The notes beneath the pieces are model-generated. The model was not told the origin of the DNA. It saw only the letters and a list, made by a program, of their open reading frames with translations, and ran no database searches. Both the position numbers and the translations under genes were made by a program. Of a stretch of 64,000 nt of DNA, positions 53,695 to 62,172 are shown piece by piece; position 1 is the first letter of the stretch, and each line of letters starts with the position of its first letter. Source of the DNA: Nocardioides campestrisoli (lineage in GTDB: Bacteria > Actinomycetota > Actinomycetes > Propionibacteriales > Nocardioidaceae); the NCBI RefSeq assembly GCF_013624435.2, contig NZ_CP061768.1, positions 1,518,001 through 1,582,000 of the forward strand. Reading direction: 5' to 3'.

Positions 53695-53999
53695 GCGCCG
53701 AGGATCTCGAGAAGTACGAGACCGAGATGGAGCTCACCCTCTATCGCGAGTACCGGGACGTCGTCTCGATCTTCAAGTACGTGGTGGAGACCGACCGTCG
53801 CTTCTACCTGTGCAACCAGGTCGACGTGAAGGCCCGGACCGAGAACGGTGACGTCTTCTTCGAGGTCTCGATGAGCGACGCGTGGGTCTGGGACATGTAC
53901 CGCCCGGCGCGGTTCGCCAAGAACGTGAAGGTGCTGACGTTCAAGGACGTCAACGTCGAGGAGCTCGCTCCGCAGGAGATGGACCTCCCCAAGAGCTGA
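53691..53999 (+). CDS. DUF2469 family protein
   Basis: 102 residues, MSAEDLEKYETEMELTLYRE at the N-terminus. Highly conserved small actinobacterial protein (the family of M. tuberculosis Rv2901c) with many aromatic and acidic residues (SDAWVWDMYRPARFAKNVKV). No known catalytic motif; function undetermined. It keeps the conserved order rnhB-DUF2469-yraN. GGAGGAGAG is an excellent Shine-Dalgarno sequence. It overlaps rnhB by 4 nt. Confidence 0.93.
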   Translation: MSAEDLEKYETEMELTLYREYRDVVSIFKYVVETDRRFYLCNQVDVKARTENGDVFFEVSMSDAWVWDMYRPARFAKNVKVLTFKDVNVEELAPQEMDLPKS

Positions 54000-54004
54000 C
54001 CCGA

Positions 54005-54045
54005 GCGGGTCGCCCGGACCGGTCGTCCTCAGCCGGTCGACCCGC
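54005..54045 (+). terminator. possible terminator hairpin after DUF2469
   Basis: GCGGGTCG and ACCGG on the 5' side pair with CCGGT and CGACCCGC on the 3' side; a 5-nt bulge interrupts the stem and the loop is 10 nt. No U-run. Confidence 0.4.
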
Positions 54046-54164
54046 GCAGCGGCCCGGTAGGCGTCCACAGCCGCCCGGTGGGTCTCGGCGCTCCACAGCC
54101 CGGGACGTGCCCGCCGTCATCGGCCGGTGGTCCTCGGCAGGCTCGTCGTCATGGAGACGACGAC

Positions 54165-54626
54165 ATGACGACGACCCCGGGTCCCGGTGCCCAGCATCGA
54201 GCCCAGCAGCCGACCCAGGAACCGACCCAGCAGCCGGCCCAGCACCCGACCCGGGACCTGGCCCACGGCCAGGCGCACAAGCGGGCGCTCGGTGCCTACG
54301 GCGAGGAGCTGGCGGCTCGTCATCTGGTGGCGGCCGGGATGGTGGTGCTCGACCGCAACTGGCGCGGACCGGCGGGTGAGATCGACCTGGTCCTGCGTGA
54401 GGGCTCCACCCTGGTCGTCTGCGAGGTCAAGACCCGGAGCAGCGACGCCTTCGGCACGCCGCAGGAGGCGGTCACGCAGGCCAAGCTGGGCCGGCTGCGC
54501 CGGCTGGCTGCTCAGTGGGTGCAGGCGCACGGGGTGCGGGTCGGCGACATCCGGATCGATGTCGTCGCCGTGCTGCGCCCCCGCCGCGGGCAGGCGACGA
54601 TCGAGCACGTCCGGGGCGTGAGCTGA
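54165..54626 (+). CDS. YraN family (UPF0102) endonuclease-like protein
   Basis: 153 residues. The first 35 are a low-complexity Pro/Thr/Gln run (QQPTQEPTQQPAQHPTRD) built from roughly 12-nt repeats. The remainder is a UPF0102/YraN domain: GAYGEELAARHLVAAGM, GEIDLVLREG and VVCEVKTRSSD, the D-ExK layout of restriction-like nucleases. Its substrate is unknown; the conserved neighbours comM and dprA hint at DNA processing. The start at 54165 is the first in-frame ATG after a 165-nt gap, preceded by a GTCGTC/GACGAC inverted repeat and no clear Shine-Dalgarno sequence. Confidence 0.85.
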   Translation: MTTTPGPGAQHRAQQPTQEPTQQPAQHPTRDLAHGQAHKRALGAYGEELAARHLVAAGMVVLDRNWRGPAGEIDLVLREGSTLVVCEVKTRSSDAFGTPQEAVTQAKLGRLRRLAAQWVQAHGVRVGDIRIDVVAVLRPRRGQATIEHVRGVS

Positions 54627-56218
54627 TGCTGGCCACCGCGCACACGTTCGTCCTGGAGGGGGCGATGGGGCACCTGATCGAGGTGCAGGTCGACATCTCG
54701 CCCGGGGTGGTCGGAGCCACGATCGTCGGGCGGCCGGACGCCTCGCTGCTCGAGGCCCGCGACCGGGTGCGGATGGCGGTCACCCACGACGCCCCGCCCT
54801 GGCCGACCACCCGGCGGGTGACGATCCTGCTGGCTCCCGCCGACCTGCCCAAGCGGGGGACGCACTTCGACCTCGCCATCGCGCTCGGGGTGAAGGCGGC
54901 GGACGGTGCCGTGCCCCGCGACGAGCTGGCCGGCACGGTCTTCCTGGGCGAGCTGGGTCTGGACGGCCGGCTCCGCCCGGTGGGTGGGGTGCTGCCGATG
55001 GTGATGGCGGCGGCGCGCCGAGGCTTCCGCCGGGTCTTCGTGCCCGAGCCGCAGGCCCGTGAGGCGGCGATGGTCCCCGGCGTTGAGGTCTTCGGCGTCC
55101 GGTCGCTGGCGCAGGTGGTGGCGCAGCTGCGCGGCGACGTGGTCCCGGAGGCGGCGCCCGTCACCGCTCCCTCGGGTCGGCAGCTGCTCAGCTGGCGCGG
55201 CGAGGACCGTCGAGACGAGCTCGACATGAGTGACCTGGTCGGCATGCTGGAGGCGAAGTACGCCGTGGAGGTGGCCGCCGCGGGTGGACACCACCTCCTG
55301 CTCTCGGGACCCAAGGGAGCGGGCAAGACGAGCCTGGCCGAGCGGATCCCGGGGATCCTGCCCGACCTCACCCGAGAGGAGGCCCTCGAGCTGACCGCCG
55401 TGCGCTCGCTGGCCGGGCCGCTCGGTCCCGTCGACGAGCGGTGGGAGCTCACCACCCGGCCGCCCTTCCAGGCCCCGCACCACGACGCGTCCAAGGCCAG
55501 CATCCTGGGCGGTGGCAGTGGGCGGGTCAGGCCGGGAGAGCTGAGCCGCGCGCACTGCGGCGTGCTCTTCCTCGACGAGTTCCCGTTGTTCCGCTCCGAC
55601 GTCATCGACGGTCTGCGTCAGCCGCTGGAGAGCGGTGAGATCCGCGTCGTGCGGGGGGAGGAGGCCGCCGTCTTCCCGGCGCGCGGGATGGTCGTGCTGG
55701 CCGCCAACCCGTGTCCCTGCGGGGAGTACCACCCGGTCGCGGGGAAGAACCGCTGCGACTGTGCCGAGGTGGCGCGGCGCGACTACCGCCGCAAGGTGTC
55801 GGGCCCGGTCACCGACCGGATCGACATCGTCCGGCACGTCGAGCCGGCGCGAGGTCACGACGGGGACCGGTTCGAGGCGCGCGACAGCTCCGAGCAGGTG
55901 CGGACGCGGGTCGCTGCCGCTCGTGCCCGCCAGGCGACGAGGTACTCCGGCAGCGGGTGGCGCCTCAACAGCCAGGTGCCTGGCCACGAGCTGACCCTGC
56001 ACTGGCCGCTCCCCGAGGTCGGACGGCGGCGGCTCGACGACCACCTCTACAGCGGGGCGATCAGCAGCCGCGGAGCCGTGCGGATCCATCGGCTGGCCTG
56101 GACGGTGGCGGACCTGCGGGGGCTGGACGCTCCCGGGCTCGACGAGGTCGAGACCGCCCTGGCCCTGCGCACCGGGGACCCGCTGCCCGCGCGGGCGCTG
56201 ACCGGGGGCGTCCGGTGA
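54626..56218 (+). CDS. YifB/ComM family Mg chelatase-like AAA+ ATPase
   Basis: 530 residues. The N-terminal ChlI-like domain (1-170; SPGVVGATIVGRPDASLLEARDRV) is followed by an AAA+ core with Walker A SGPKGAGKTSLAER (about 230) and Walker B GVLFLDEFPLF, the zinc-like NPCPCGEYHP...RCDC motif and a C-terminal helical Mg_chelatase_C domain. ComM is a helicase promoting branch migration of incoming DNA in transformation. Its ATG shares a base with the yraN stop (TGATG) and its stop overlaps dprA (GTGA), so all three are coupled. Confidence 0.93.
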   Translation: MLATAHTFVLEGAMGHLIEVQVDISPGVVGATIVGRPDASLLEARDRVRMAVTHDAPPWPTTRRVTILLAPADLPKRGTHFDLAIALGVKAADGAVPRDELAGTVFLGELGLDGRLRPVGGVLPMVMAAARRGFRRVFVPEPQAREAAMVPGVEVFGVRSLAQVVAQLRGDVVPEAAPVTAPSGRQLLSWRGEDRRDELDMSDLVGMLEAKYAVEVAAAGGHHLLLSGPKGAGKTSLAERIPGILPDLTREEALELTAVRSLAGPLGPVDERWELTTRPPFQAPHHDASKASILGGGSGRVRPGELSRAHCGVLFLDEFPLFRSDVIDGLRQPLESGEIRVVRGEEAAVFPARGMVVLAANPCPCGEYHPVAGKNRCDCAEVARRDYRRKVSGPVTDRIDIVRHVEPARGHDGDRFEARDSSEQVRTRVAAARARQATRYSGSGWRLNSQVPGHELTLHWPLPEVGRRRLDDHLYSGAISSRGAVRIHRLAWTVADLRGLDAPGLDEVETALALRTGDPLPARALTGGVR

Positions 56219-57453
56219 CCGGACAGGAGGAGGAGCGCCTGGCCCGGGTGGCCCTGAGCAGGCTGGGGGAGCCGGGTGACCCTCGGCTGACCGGTCTGGT
56301 GGCCGAGCTCGGCGCCGTCCACGTGCGGGACCTCCTGCTGGGGGAGTCGCCGGGAGGCAGGCAAGGCGACGACCGGCAGGAGACCGAGGAGGGCTCCCAC
56401 GCCCAGGCCTCGCGCACCGAGCGCGACCGAGCGGCCGTGGTCGAGGACGTGGCGGCTCGGCTGATCACCCTGGACCCCGAGGCGGAGCTCGCCCGGGCCG
56501 ACCGGCGGGGCATCAGGTTCGTCGTGCCCGGTGATGTGGAGTGGCCGGCCGGCCTGGCCGCGCTCGCCGGGGCGGGCACGGCGCACGAGCGCGGTGGGAT
56601 CCCGCTGGGCCTGTGGGTGCGCGGTGCGCTCCGGCTCGACCAGCTGGACCCCCGCCTGGCGGTCGTGGGCTCCCGCAGCGCGACGACCTACGGCGAACGG
56701 GTGGCCGCCGAGGTCGCCGCGGTCGCGGCGCGGGCCGGGTACTGCGTGGTCTCGGGGGCCGCCTTCGGCATCGACCAGGCCGCTCACCGGGGGGCGTTGG
56801 CCGCGGGTGGGACGACGATCGCGGTCCTGGCCTGCGGGGTGGACCGGGCGTACCCGGCCGCCCACCGGCAGCTGATCGACCACGTGGCCGAGGTGGGGGC
56901 CGTCGTCTCCGAGGCGCCGCCGGGCTGTGCCCCGATGCGGGTGCGCTTCCTGGCCCGCAACCGGGTCATCGCCGCGCTGTCGGCCGGCACCGTGGTCGTC
57001 GAGGCCGCGGTCCGCAGCGGAGCCCTGAGCACCGCCACCTGGGCGGAGCGGGTCAACCGCCCGGTGATGGCGGTCCCGGGGCCGGTGACGAGTGCCGCAT
57101 CCCAGGGGGTCCACGAGCGGATCCGGCTGGGCGCGGCCACGCTCGTCACCAGCGGCTACGACGTCCTGGAGCTGGTGGGTCGACCCGGCGAGCACCTGGT
57201 CGAGGTCCCGCGAGAACCGCCCACGGCGAGGGATCGCGTCACCGCCCGCCACCGGCAGGTGCTCGACGCCCTGCCGGTGAGCAGGGAGGTCGGCTCCGAC
57301 GCGATCGCTCGCGCCTCCGGCATCGGCGTGCGCGAGGCCTACCGGGCGCTGCTCACGCTCGAGGAGCGCGGGCTGGCGGTCCGTGGGACGAGAGGCTGGC
57401 GCCTGGGGCGCGACGCCGCGAGCCTGCCGGACCCCGGGGTTGGGGCTCCCTAG
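56215..57453 (+). CDS. dprA: DNA-processing protein DprA
   Basis: 412 residues. Loads RecA on single-stranded DNA during transformation or repair. The Rossmann-like domain shows VVGSRSATTYGERVA (about 155-169), VVSGAAFGIDQAAHRGAL and ARNRVIAALSAGTVVVEAA. A winged-helix DprA_WH domain lies at the C-terminus (SDAIARASGIGVREAYRALL). The N-terminus is long, with a polar insert (about 45-70, RQGDDRQETEEGSHAQAS). The GTG start overlaps the comM stop by 4 nt. xerC starts 9 nt downstream under its own promoter. Confidence 0.95.
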   Translation: MTGQEEERLARVALSRLGEPGDPRLTGLVAELGAVHVRDLLLGESPGGRQGDDRQETEEGSHAQASRTERDRAAVVEDVAARLITLDPEAELARADRRGIRFVVPGDVEWPAGLAALAGAGTAHERGGIPLGLWVRGALRLDQLDPRLAVVGSRSATTYGERVAAEVAAVAARAGYCVVSGAAFGIDQAAHRGALAAGGTTIAVLACGVDRAYPAAHRQLIDHVAEVGAVVSEAPPGCAPMRVRFLARNRVIAALSAGTVVVEAAVRSGALSTATWAERVNRPVMAVPGPVTSAASQGVHERIRLGAATLVTSGYDVLELVGRPGEHLVEVPREPPTARDRVTARHRQVLDALPVSREVGSDAIARASGIGVREAYRALLTLEERGLAVRGTRGWRLGRDAASLPDPGVGAP

Positions 57454-57456
57454 GAT
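57451..57456 (+). promoter_or_regulatory. -10 box TAGGAT of leaderless promoter for xerC
   Basis: TAGGAT overlaps the end of dprA and is followed by 6 nt (cggcgc) and the ATG at 57463. Confidence 0.55.
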
Positions 57457-57462
57457 CGGCGC

Positions 57463-58416
57463 ATGACACAGGACCCGACCGGCGAGGCAGACCCGGACGG
57501 GGGCCTTCCCGCCGCGTGGGTCGAGGTGCTGGCGGAGTACCGGCGACATCTGGTCTCCGAGCGGGACCTGGCCCCCCACACCGTCCGGGCCTACCTCACC
57601 GACCTGTCGGGGATGCTCGAGCACGCGCGACGTCTCGGCCACCAGCAGCTGGCCGACCTGGACCTGCGGACCCTGCGCAGCTGGCTGGCCAAGCAGCAGA
57701 CGATGGGTCGCTCTCGGCGCACGATCGCGCGCCGGGCCAGCGCGGTGCGGGTCTTCACCGCCTGGCTGGCCCGCACCGGCCGGACGCCGGGCGACCCGGG
57801 TGCCCTGCTGCTGTCCCCGAAGCTCGACCGGTCCCTGCCGGCGGTGCTGCGCGCCGACGAGGCGGCCGACCTGTTGGGGGCGGCCGCGCGGCGTACCGAG
57901 GACGACTCGCCCGTCGACCTGCGCGACAGCGCCCTGCTGGAGGTGCTCTACGCGACCGGCATCCGGGTGGGGGAGCTGGTCGGCCTCGACGTCGACGACC
58001 TCGACGGCGAGCGTCGGGTGCTGCGGGTCCTGGGCAAGGGGCGCAAGGAGCGGGTCGTGCCCTACGGGGCGCCGGCCGCCGAGGCGCTTGAGCGGTGGCT
58101 GGGTCTGGGACGCCCCCGGCTCGCCGTCCCGGAGTCCGGTCCGGCCCTGTTCCTCGGAGCCCGCGGTCGCCGGATAGACCCTCGGGCGGTCCGTACGGTG
58201 GTCCACCGCCGGGTGGCCGAGGTGCCCGGCGCCCCCGACCTGGCACCCCACGGGCTGCGGCACACGGCCGCCACCCACCTGCTCGAGGGCGGGGCGGACC
58301 TTCGGTCGGTGCAGGAGCTGCTCGGTCACGCCTCGTTGTCCACCACGCAGCTCTACACCCACGTGAGCACGGACCGGCTGCGCAGCGCCTATCGCCAGGC
58401 ACACCCCCGCGCCTGA
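57463..58416 (+). CDS. xerC: tyrosine recombinase XerC
   Basis: 317 residues. Site-specific recombinase that resolves chromosome dimers at dif with XerD. The SAM-like N-terminal domain (about 18-105) and catalytic domain carry the full set R168, K192, H263, R266, H289 and nucleophile Y298 (HGLRHTAATHL, ELLGHASLSTTQLYTHV). It sits in the conserved xerC place between dprA and rpsB and is not flanked by att-like repeats or other mobile-element genes, so it is the housekeeping enzyme. No dif-like sequence was noticed. Confidence 0.94.
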   Translation: MTQDPTGEADPDGGLPAAWVEVLAEYRRHLVSERDLAPHTVRAYLTDLSGMLEHARRLGHQQLADLDLRTLRSWLAKQQTMGRSRRTIARRASAVRVFTAWLARTGRTPGDPGALLLSPKLDRSLPAVLRADEAADLLGAAARRTEDDSPVDLRDSALLEVLYATGIRVGELVGLDVDDLDGERRVLRVLGKGRKERVVPYGAPAAEALERWLGLGRPRLAVPESGPALFLGARGRRIDPRAVRTVVHRRVAEVPGAPDLAPHGLRHTAATHLLEGGADLRSVQELLGHASLSTTQLYTHVSTDRLRSAYRQAHPRA

Positions 58417-58439
58417 TCCCGGGACGACGGCTTCCCGGC

Positions 58440-59042
58440 TCAGGGGGGCAGCAGCCGCACCGACCTGGCGCCGGCCACGAGGGTGAGCGGATCCAGGTAC
58501 TCCTCGCCCCGGCGCAGCCCCCAGTGCAGGCACGCGGCGGGATAGCAGTGGGAGAACGGCAGCGCCAGCACCCCGACCTGCTCCCCGGCGTCGACCCGGG
58601 CACCGGGCGGCAGCAGTCCGGCCACCGGCTCGTAGGTGGTGCGCAGTGCTCCGTGCCGCACCACCACGACGGGCTTGCCCGCGATCCGCCCGGCGAAGGT
58701 GACCCGGCCGGGCAGGGCGGCCAGGACAGGCTGGCCGACCGCCCCGGCCAGGTCGACACCGCGGTGACCCGAGGCCCAGGGCTGGGCAGGTGGAGCGAAC
58801 GGAGCCGCCACGACCGGGCGCGGGGCGAGCGGCCACCTGCTCTCCGCCGTCGGCTCCTGGCCCTCCTGGCCCTCCTGGCCCTCCTGGCCCTCCTGGCCAG
58901 CTTGTCTCGGACCGGCTGCGTGCGGGGCATCTGCCCGCACGGAAGGGGCGCCCGGGGCGTCCGGGGTTCCGAGGACCCCGCCCAGGACGAGCAGCGAGGC
59001 AAGCAGCGTGCCCGGGAGGTCGGGCGGGAGCGGAGGCGGCAT
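58440..59042 (-). CDS. M23/LytM-domain secreted protein, probably catalytically altered
   Basis: 200 residues. A hydrophobic segment (about 10-25) may be a signal peptide. A GQE tripeptide occurs five times in a row at 49-63, then a LytM domain with metal ligands H93 and D97 (GHRGVDLAG), H130 in VVVRHGALRTTYEPV and a last motif CLHWGLRRG. In active LytM enzymes the final motif is HxH; here the first His is C171 and only the zinc ligand H173 is kept. It may be a weak or inactive peptidoglycan hydrolase, or an amidase activator. CAGGCT ends 6 nt before the ATG. It is divergent from rpsB. Confidence 0.82.
   Translation of the reverse strand: MPPPLPPDLPGTLLASLLVLGGVLGTPDAPGAPSVRADAPHAAGPRQAGQEGQEGQEGQEGQEPTAESRWPLAPRPVVAAPFAPPAQPWASGHRGVDLAGAVGQPVLAALPGRVTFAGRIAGKPVVVVRHGALRTTYEPVAGLLPPGARVDAGEQVGVLALPFSHCYPAACLHWGLRRGEEYLDPLTLVAGARSVRLLPP
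58854..58898. repeat. five perfect 9-bp tandem repeats inside the M23 gene
   Basis: CTCCTGGCC repeated five times without change (45 bp), encoding GQE x5 on the minus strand. The unit is a multiple of three, so copy-number change would keep the frame and vary linker length. Confidence 0.95.
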
Positions 59043-59420
59043 GTGCCGAGCCTGACGCGCACCTGGGACGGGGGCCTTCAGGAGCGGGGGAGCCTGTGGA
59101 CCGGGACGGCTACGCGGGGCCTGTGCGCCCCTCCTGGTCCGATTGGCTCAGGGGTCCGCGGTGACCTATCCTGAACCTCAGCAGCCCTCCGGGGCTGACT
59201 TCGCACGCTCGCAGACCGCGACGGGGTCGTCTTCTTCAGCCCCCGACCGCCCGTGGGCGCCGATCCTCGGTCCCGCCTCACCGGAGGCGGGTCGGATCGC
59301 GCGTGAGCGTCAGGGCCACCGGCACCCGCCGACGGCAACGAACTGAAAACCCCCGCAGCACCCGGCACGACGCCCTCGGGCGTGGTCGCCCGCGTGCCTG
59401 CACGACACAGGAGAACAACC
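59043..59420 (+). promoter_or_regulatory. rpsB promoter and leader (378 bp without a gene)
   Basis: -35 TTGGCT (59143-59148), 18-bp spacer, -10 TATCCT (59167-59172); start near 59179, so the leader is about 240 nt. In it lies a perfect hairpin CCCGCCTC-ACCG-GAGGCGGG (59272-59291) and a smaller ACGCCC/GGGCGT repeat near 59370. A short open frame from 59143 has no ribosome-binding site or known similarity and is not called a gene. Confidence 0.45.
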
Positions 59421-60371
59421 ATGGCAGTCGTGACCATGCGCCAGCTGCTCGAGAGCGGCGTCCACTTCGGGCACCAGACCCGTCGCTGGAACCCCAAGAT
59501 GAAGCGCTTCATCATGACCGAGCGCAACGGCATCTACATCATCGACCTCCAGCAGTCGCTGGCCTACATCGACCGGTCGTTCGCCTTCATCAAGGAGACC
59601 GTCGCCAAGGGCGGCACGATCATGTTCGTGGGCACCAAGAAGCAGGCGCAGGAGGCGATCGCCGAGCAGGCGACCCGCGTGGGCATGCCCTACGTCAACC
59701 AGCGCTGGCTCGGTGGCATGCTCACCAACTTCCAGACCGTGCACCAGCGGATCAACCGCCTCAAGGAGCTCGACGAGATCGACTTCGACGACGTCGCCGG
59801 CAGCAGCCGCACCAAGAAGGAGCTGCTGCAGATGCGTCGCGAGCGCGACAAGCTCAACAAGTCGCTCGGCGGTATCCGCGAGATGACCCGCACCCCCTCC
59901 GCGGTGTGGATCGTCGACACCAACAAGGAGCACCTGGCCGTCGAGGAGGCCCGCAAGCTGCGGATCCCGATCGTCGGCATCCTGGACTCCAACTGCGACC
60001 CCGACGTCGTGGACTTCCCGATCCCCGGCAACGACGACGCCATCCGCGCGGTCGGCCTGCTCACCCGCGTGGTCGCGGACGCGGTCGCCGAGGGCCTGAT
60101 CGCCCGCTCCGGCGCCAAGAGCGGTGCCGCGACCGGCGAGGCCGTGGCCGCGGGCGAGCCGCTGGCCGAGTGGGAGCGCGAGCTTCTCTCCGGTGACGCG
60201 GAGAAGACCGCCGTCGAGGCCACCGGTGGCGACCCCGCCACCGACGACGCCCCCGCCTCCGAGGCCACCGGCGCCTCGGTCGAGGGTGCTGCCGCCGACG
60301 AGGCCACCGAGGCTCCGGTCAACGAGGAGATCGCCTCGTCCGCCGAGGTCCCCGCCGACGAGAAGGCCTGA
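59421..60371 (+). CDS. rpsB: 30S ribosomal protein uS2 with extended tail
   Basis: 316 residues. Residues 1 to about 225 are canonical uS2 ([50 protein letters not shown]). A Glu/Ala/Thr-rich tail of about 75 residues follows, common in actinobacteria. AGGAGA lies 6 nt before the ATG at 59421; an upstream GTG at 59382 would add 13 residues not seen in the family. tsf follows 48 nt later; rpsB-tsf is a universal pair. Confidence 0.97.
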   Translation: MAVVTMRQLLESGVHFGHQTRRWNPKMKRFIMTERNGIYIIDLQQSLAYIDRSFAFIKETVAKGGTIMFVGTKKQAQEAIAEQATRVGMPYVNQRWLGGMLTNFQTVHQRINRLKELDEIDFDDVAGSSRTKKELLQMRRERDKLNKSLGGIREMTRTPSAVWIVDTNKEHLAVEEARKLRIPIVGILDSNCDPDVVDFPIPGNDDAIRAVGLLTRVVADAVAEGLIARSGAKSGAATGEAVAAGEPLAEWERELLSGDAEKTAVEATGGDPATDDAPASEATGASVEGAAADEATEAPVNEEIASSAEVPADEKA

Positions 60372-60419
60372 GCCTCCTCGCCCTCCCGCGAACCAACCAC
60401 TCTTCCAGGAAGAAGGAAC

Positions 60420-61235
60420 ATGGCTAACTTCTCCGCAGCCGACGTCAAGAAGCTCCGCGAGGCGACGTCCGCCGGCATGATGGACTGCAAGAAGGCGCTC
60501 ACCGAGACCGACGGCGACTTCGACAAGGCCGTCGAGCTGCTCCGGGTCAAGGGCGCGGCCAAGGCCGCGAACCGGGCCGCCGAGCGCGAGACCTCCGCCG
60601 GTCTGGTCGCCCAGGTCGGGGGCTCGCTGGTCGAGCTCAAGTCCGAGACCGACTTCGTCGCCAAGAACGACGACTTCGTCGCCACCGCCCAGCGGATCGC
60701 GGAGGCCGCCGACGCGGCCAAGGCGGCCGACGCGGAGGCGCTGAAGTCCGTTCCGCTGGACGGCAAGACGGTCGGGGAGGTCGTCGAGGGCCTGGCGATC
60801 ACCATCGGCGAGAAGATCGAGCTCGGCCAGGTCGCGCACTTCGACGGCAAGGTGGTGGCGTACATGCACAAGCGCGCCGCCGACCTGCCGCCCGCCGTGG
60901 GCGTCCTCGTGGAGTACACGGGCGACGACGAGGCTGCCGCCCGTGGCGCCGCGATGCAGATCGCCGCGATGCGTCCGCAGTACCTGACCCGGGACGACGT
61001 CCCGGCCGACATCGTGGCCAAGGAGCGTGAGATCGCCGAGGCGACCTCGCGCGAGGAGGGCAAGCCCGAGCAGGCGATCGCCAAGATCACCGAGGGACGC
61101 CTCAACGGGTTCTTCAAGGACGTCGTCCTTCTCGAGCAGCCTTCGGTCACCGAGAACAAGAAGACCGTCAAGGCGGTCCTCGACGCGGCCGGCGTGAGCA
61201 TCACCCGGTTCGCCCGGTTCGAGGTCGGCGCCTGA
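60420..61235 (+). CDS. tsf: elongation factor Ts
   Basis: 271 residues, guanine-nucleotide exchange factor of EF-Tu. The N-terminal UBA-like domain with [20 protein letters not shown] (about 9-28) and the core [13 protein letters not shown] (about 76-88) are diagnostic. The length matches actinobacterial EF-Ts. GAAGGAA lies just before the ATG. A promoter-like box and a large hairpin lie between its stop and pyrH. Confidence 0.98.
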   Translation: MANFSAADVKKLREATSAGMMDCKKALTETDGDFDKAVELLRVKGAAKAANRAAERETSAGLVAQVGGSLVELKSETDFVAKNDDFVATAQRIAEAADAAKAADAEALKSVPLDGKTVGEVVEGLAITIGEKIELGQVAHFDGKVVAYMHKRAADLPPAVGVLVEYTGDDEAAARGAAMQIAAMRPQYLTRDDVPADIVAKEREIAEATSREEGKPEQAIAKITEGRLNGFFKDVVLLEQPSVTENKKTVKAVLDAAGVSITRFARFEVGA

Positions 61236-61241
61236 CCCAGT

Positions 61242-61247
61242 AGGGTT
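61242..61247 (+). promoter_or_regulatory. -10 box TAGGGT upstream of pyrH
   Basis: TAGGGT would start transcription near 61254, placing the 61270-61311 hairpin inside a pyrH leader of about 125 nt. Confidence 0.4.
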
Positions 61248-61269
61248 CGAAGACAGCACGACGACGAGG

Positions 61270-61311
61270 AGGCCGGTTCGGTGGATCAACACACGTCCAT
61301 CGGGCCGGCCT
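61270..61311 (+). terminator. composite hairpin between tsf and pyrH, terminator or attenuator
   Basis: AGGCCGG-tt-CGGTGGA pairs with TCCATCG-gg-CCGGCCT (14 bp, one G-T, one internal 2x2 loop) around a 10-nt loop, followed by TCTCGC. It can end rpsB-tsf transcripts, but also lies downstream of a promoter-like box. Confidence 0.55.
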
Positions 61312-61378
61312 TCTCGCATCCCCACACCCGTGCGCACGCCCGTGCGCACACCAGCTCGCTGCGGCGAAAGGATCCCGC

Positions 61379-62095
61379 GTGACGGCCTACTCCCGTGTCC
61401 TGCTCAAGCTCTCCGGCGAGGTGTTCGGCGGAGGCCGCGTCGGCGTGGACCCCGACGTGGTCGCGAATGTGGCGCGGCAGATCGCCGAGGTCGTCCGCTC
61501 GGGCGTCGGTGTCAGCATCGTGGTGGGCGGCGGGAACTTCTTCCGCGGCGCCGAGATGCAGCAGCGCGGCATGGACCGCGCCCGCGCCGACTACATGGGC
61601 ATGCTCGGCACGGTGATGAACTGCCTGGCCCTCCAGGACTTCCTGGAGAAGGAGGGCATCGAGACCCGCGTGCAGACGGCGATCGCCATGGGCCAGGTCG
61701 CCGAGCCCTACATCCCGCGCCGCGCCATCCGCCACCTGGAGAAGGGGCGCGTCGTGATCTTCGGTGCCGGCGCCGGGATGCCCTTCTTCTCCACCGACAC
61801 GGTGGCGGCCCAGCGTGCGCTGGAGACCCGCTGCGAGGTCGTGCTGATGGCCAAGCAGGGCGTCGACGGGGTCTACACCGCGGACCCCCGCACCGACCCC
61901 ACCGCCACCAAGCTCGACCAGCTCACCTTCTCCGAGGCGCTCCAGCAGGGCCTCAAGGTCGCGGACGCCACGGCGTTCGCGCTGTGCATGGAGAACGACA
62001 TGCCCCTGATCGTCTTCGGGATGGAGGACGACTCCGCCATCCTGCGCATCGTCCAGGGTGAGAAGATCGGAACGCTGGTCAGCCAGCACGCCTGA
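61379..62095 (+). CDS. pyrH: UMP kinase
   Basis: 238 residues, amino-acid-kinase fold. Phosphorylates UMP to UDP in pyrimidine nucleotide synthesis. [11 protein letters not shown] (about 8-18), [32 protein letters not shown] and [17 protein letters not shown] [15 protein letters not shown] are family signatures. GAAAGGA lies 7 nt before the GTG. Upstream are two direct copies of CCCGTGCGCAC (61327-61337, 61339-61349) in the leader. frr follows after 77 nt. Confidence 0.97.
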   Translation: MTAYSRVLLKLSGEVFGGGRVGVDPDVVANVARQIAEVVRSGVGVSIVVGGGNFFRGAEMQQRGMDRARADYMGMLGTVMNCLALQDFLEKEGIETRVQTAIAMGQVAEPYIPRRAIRHLEKGRVVIFGAGAGMPFFSTDTVAAQRALETRCEVVLMAKQGVDGVYTADPRTDPTATKLDQLTFSEALQQGLKVADATAFALCMENDMPLIVFGMEDDSAILRIVQGEKIGTLVSQHA

Positions 62096-62172
62096 GACCC
62101 GACCAGCAGCCGCGGGACCGACCTGCGGCGCCCCAGCAGCCTGACCGCACCACGGAAGAGTAGGTAAGAGAC

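Noticed and set aside
57463..58416. xerC as a sign of an integrated mobile element
   Set aside because: No integrase-adjacent excisionase, att repeats or phage genes are present, and dprA-xerC-rpsB is a conserved chromosomal order.
59143..59346. A 67-codon open frame in the rpsB leader
   Set aside because: No ribosome-binding site, no recognisable protein, and it overlaps the predicted promoter.
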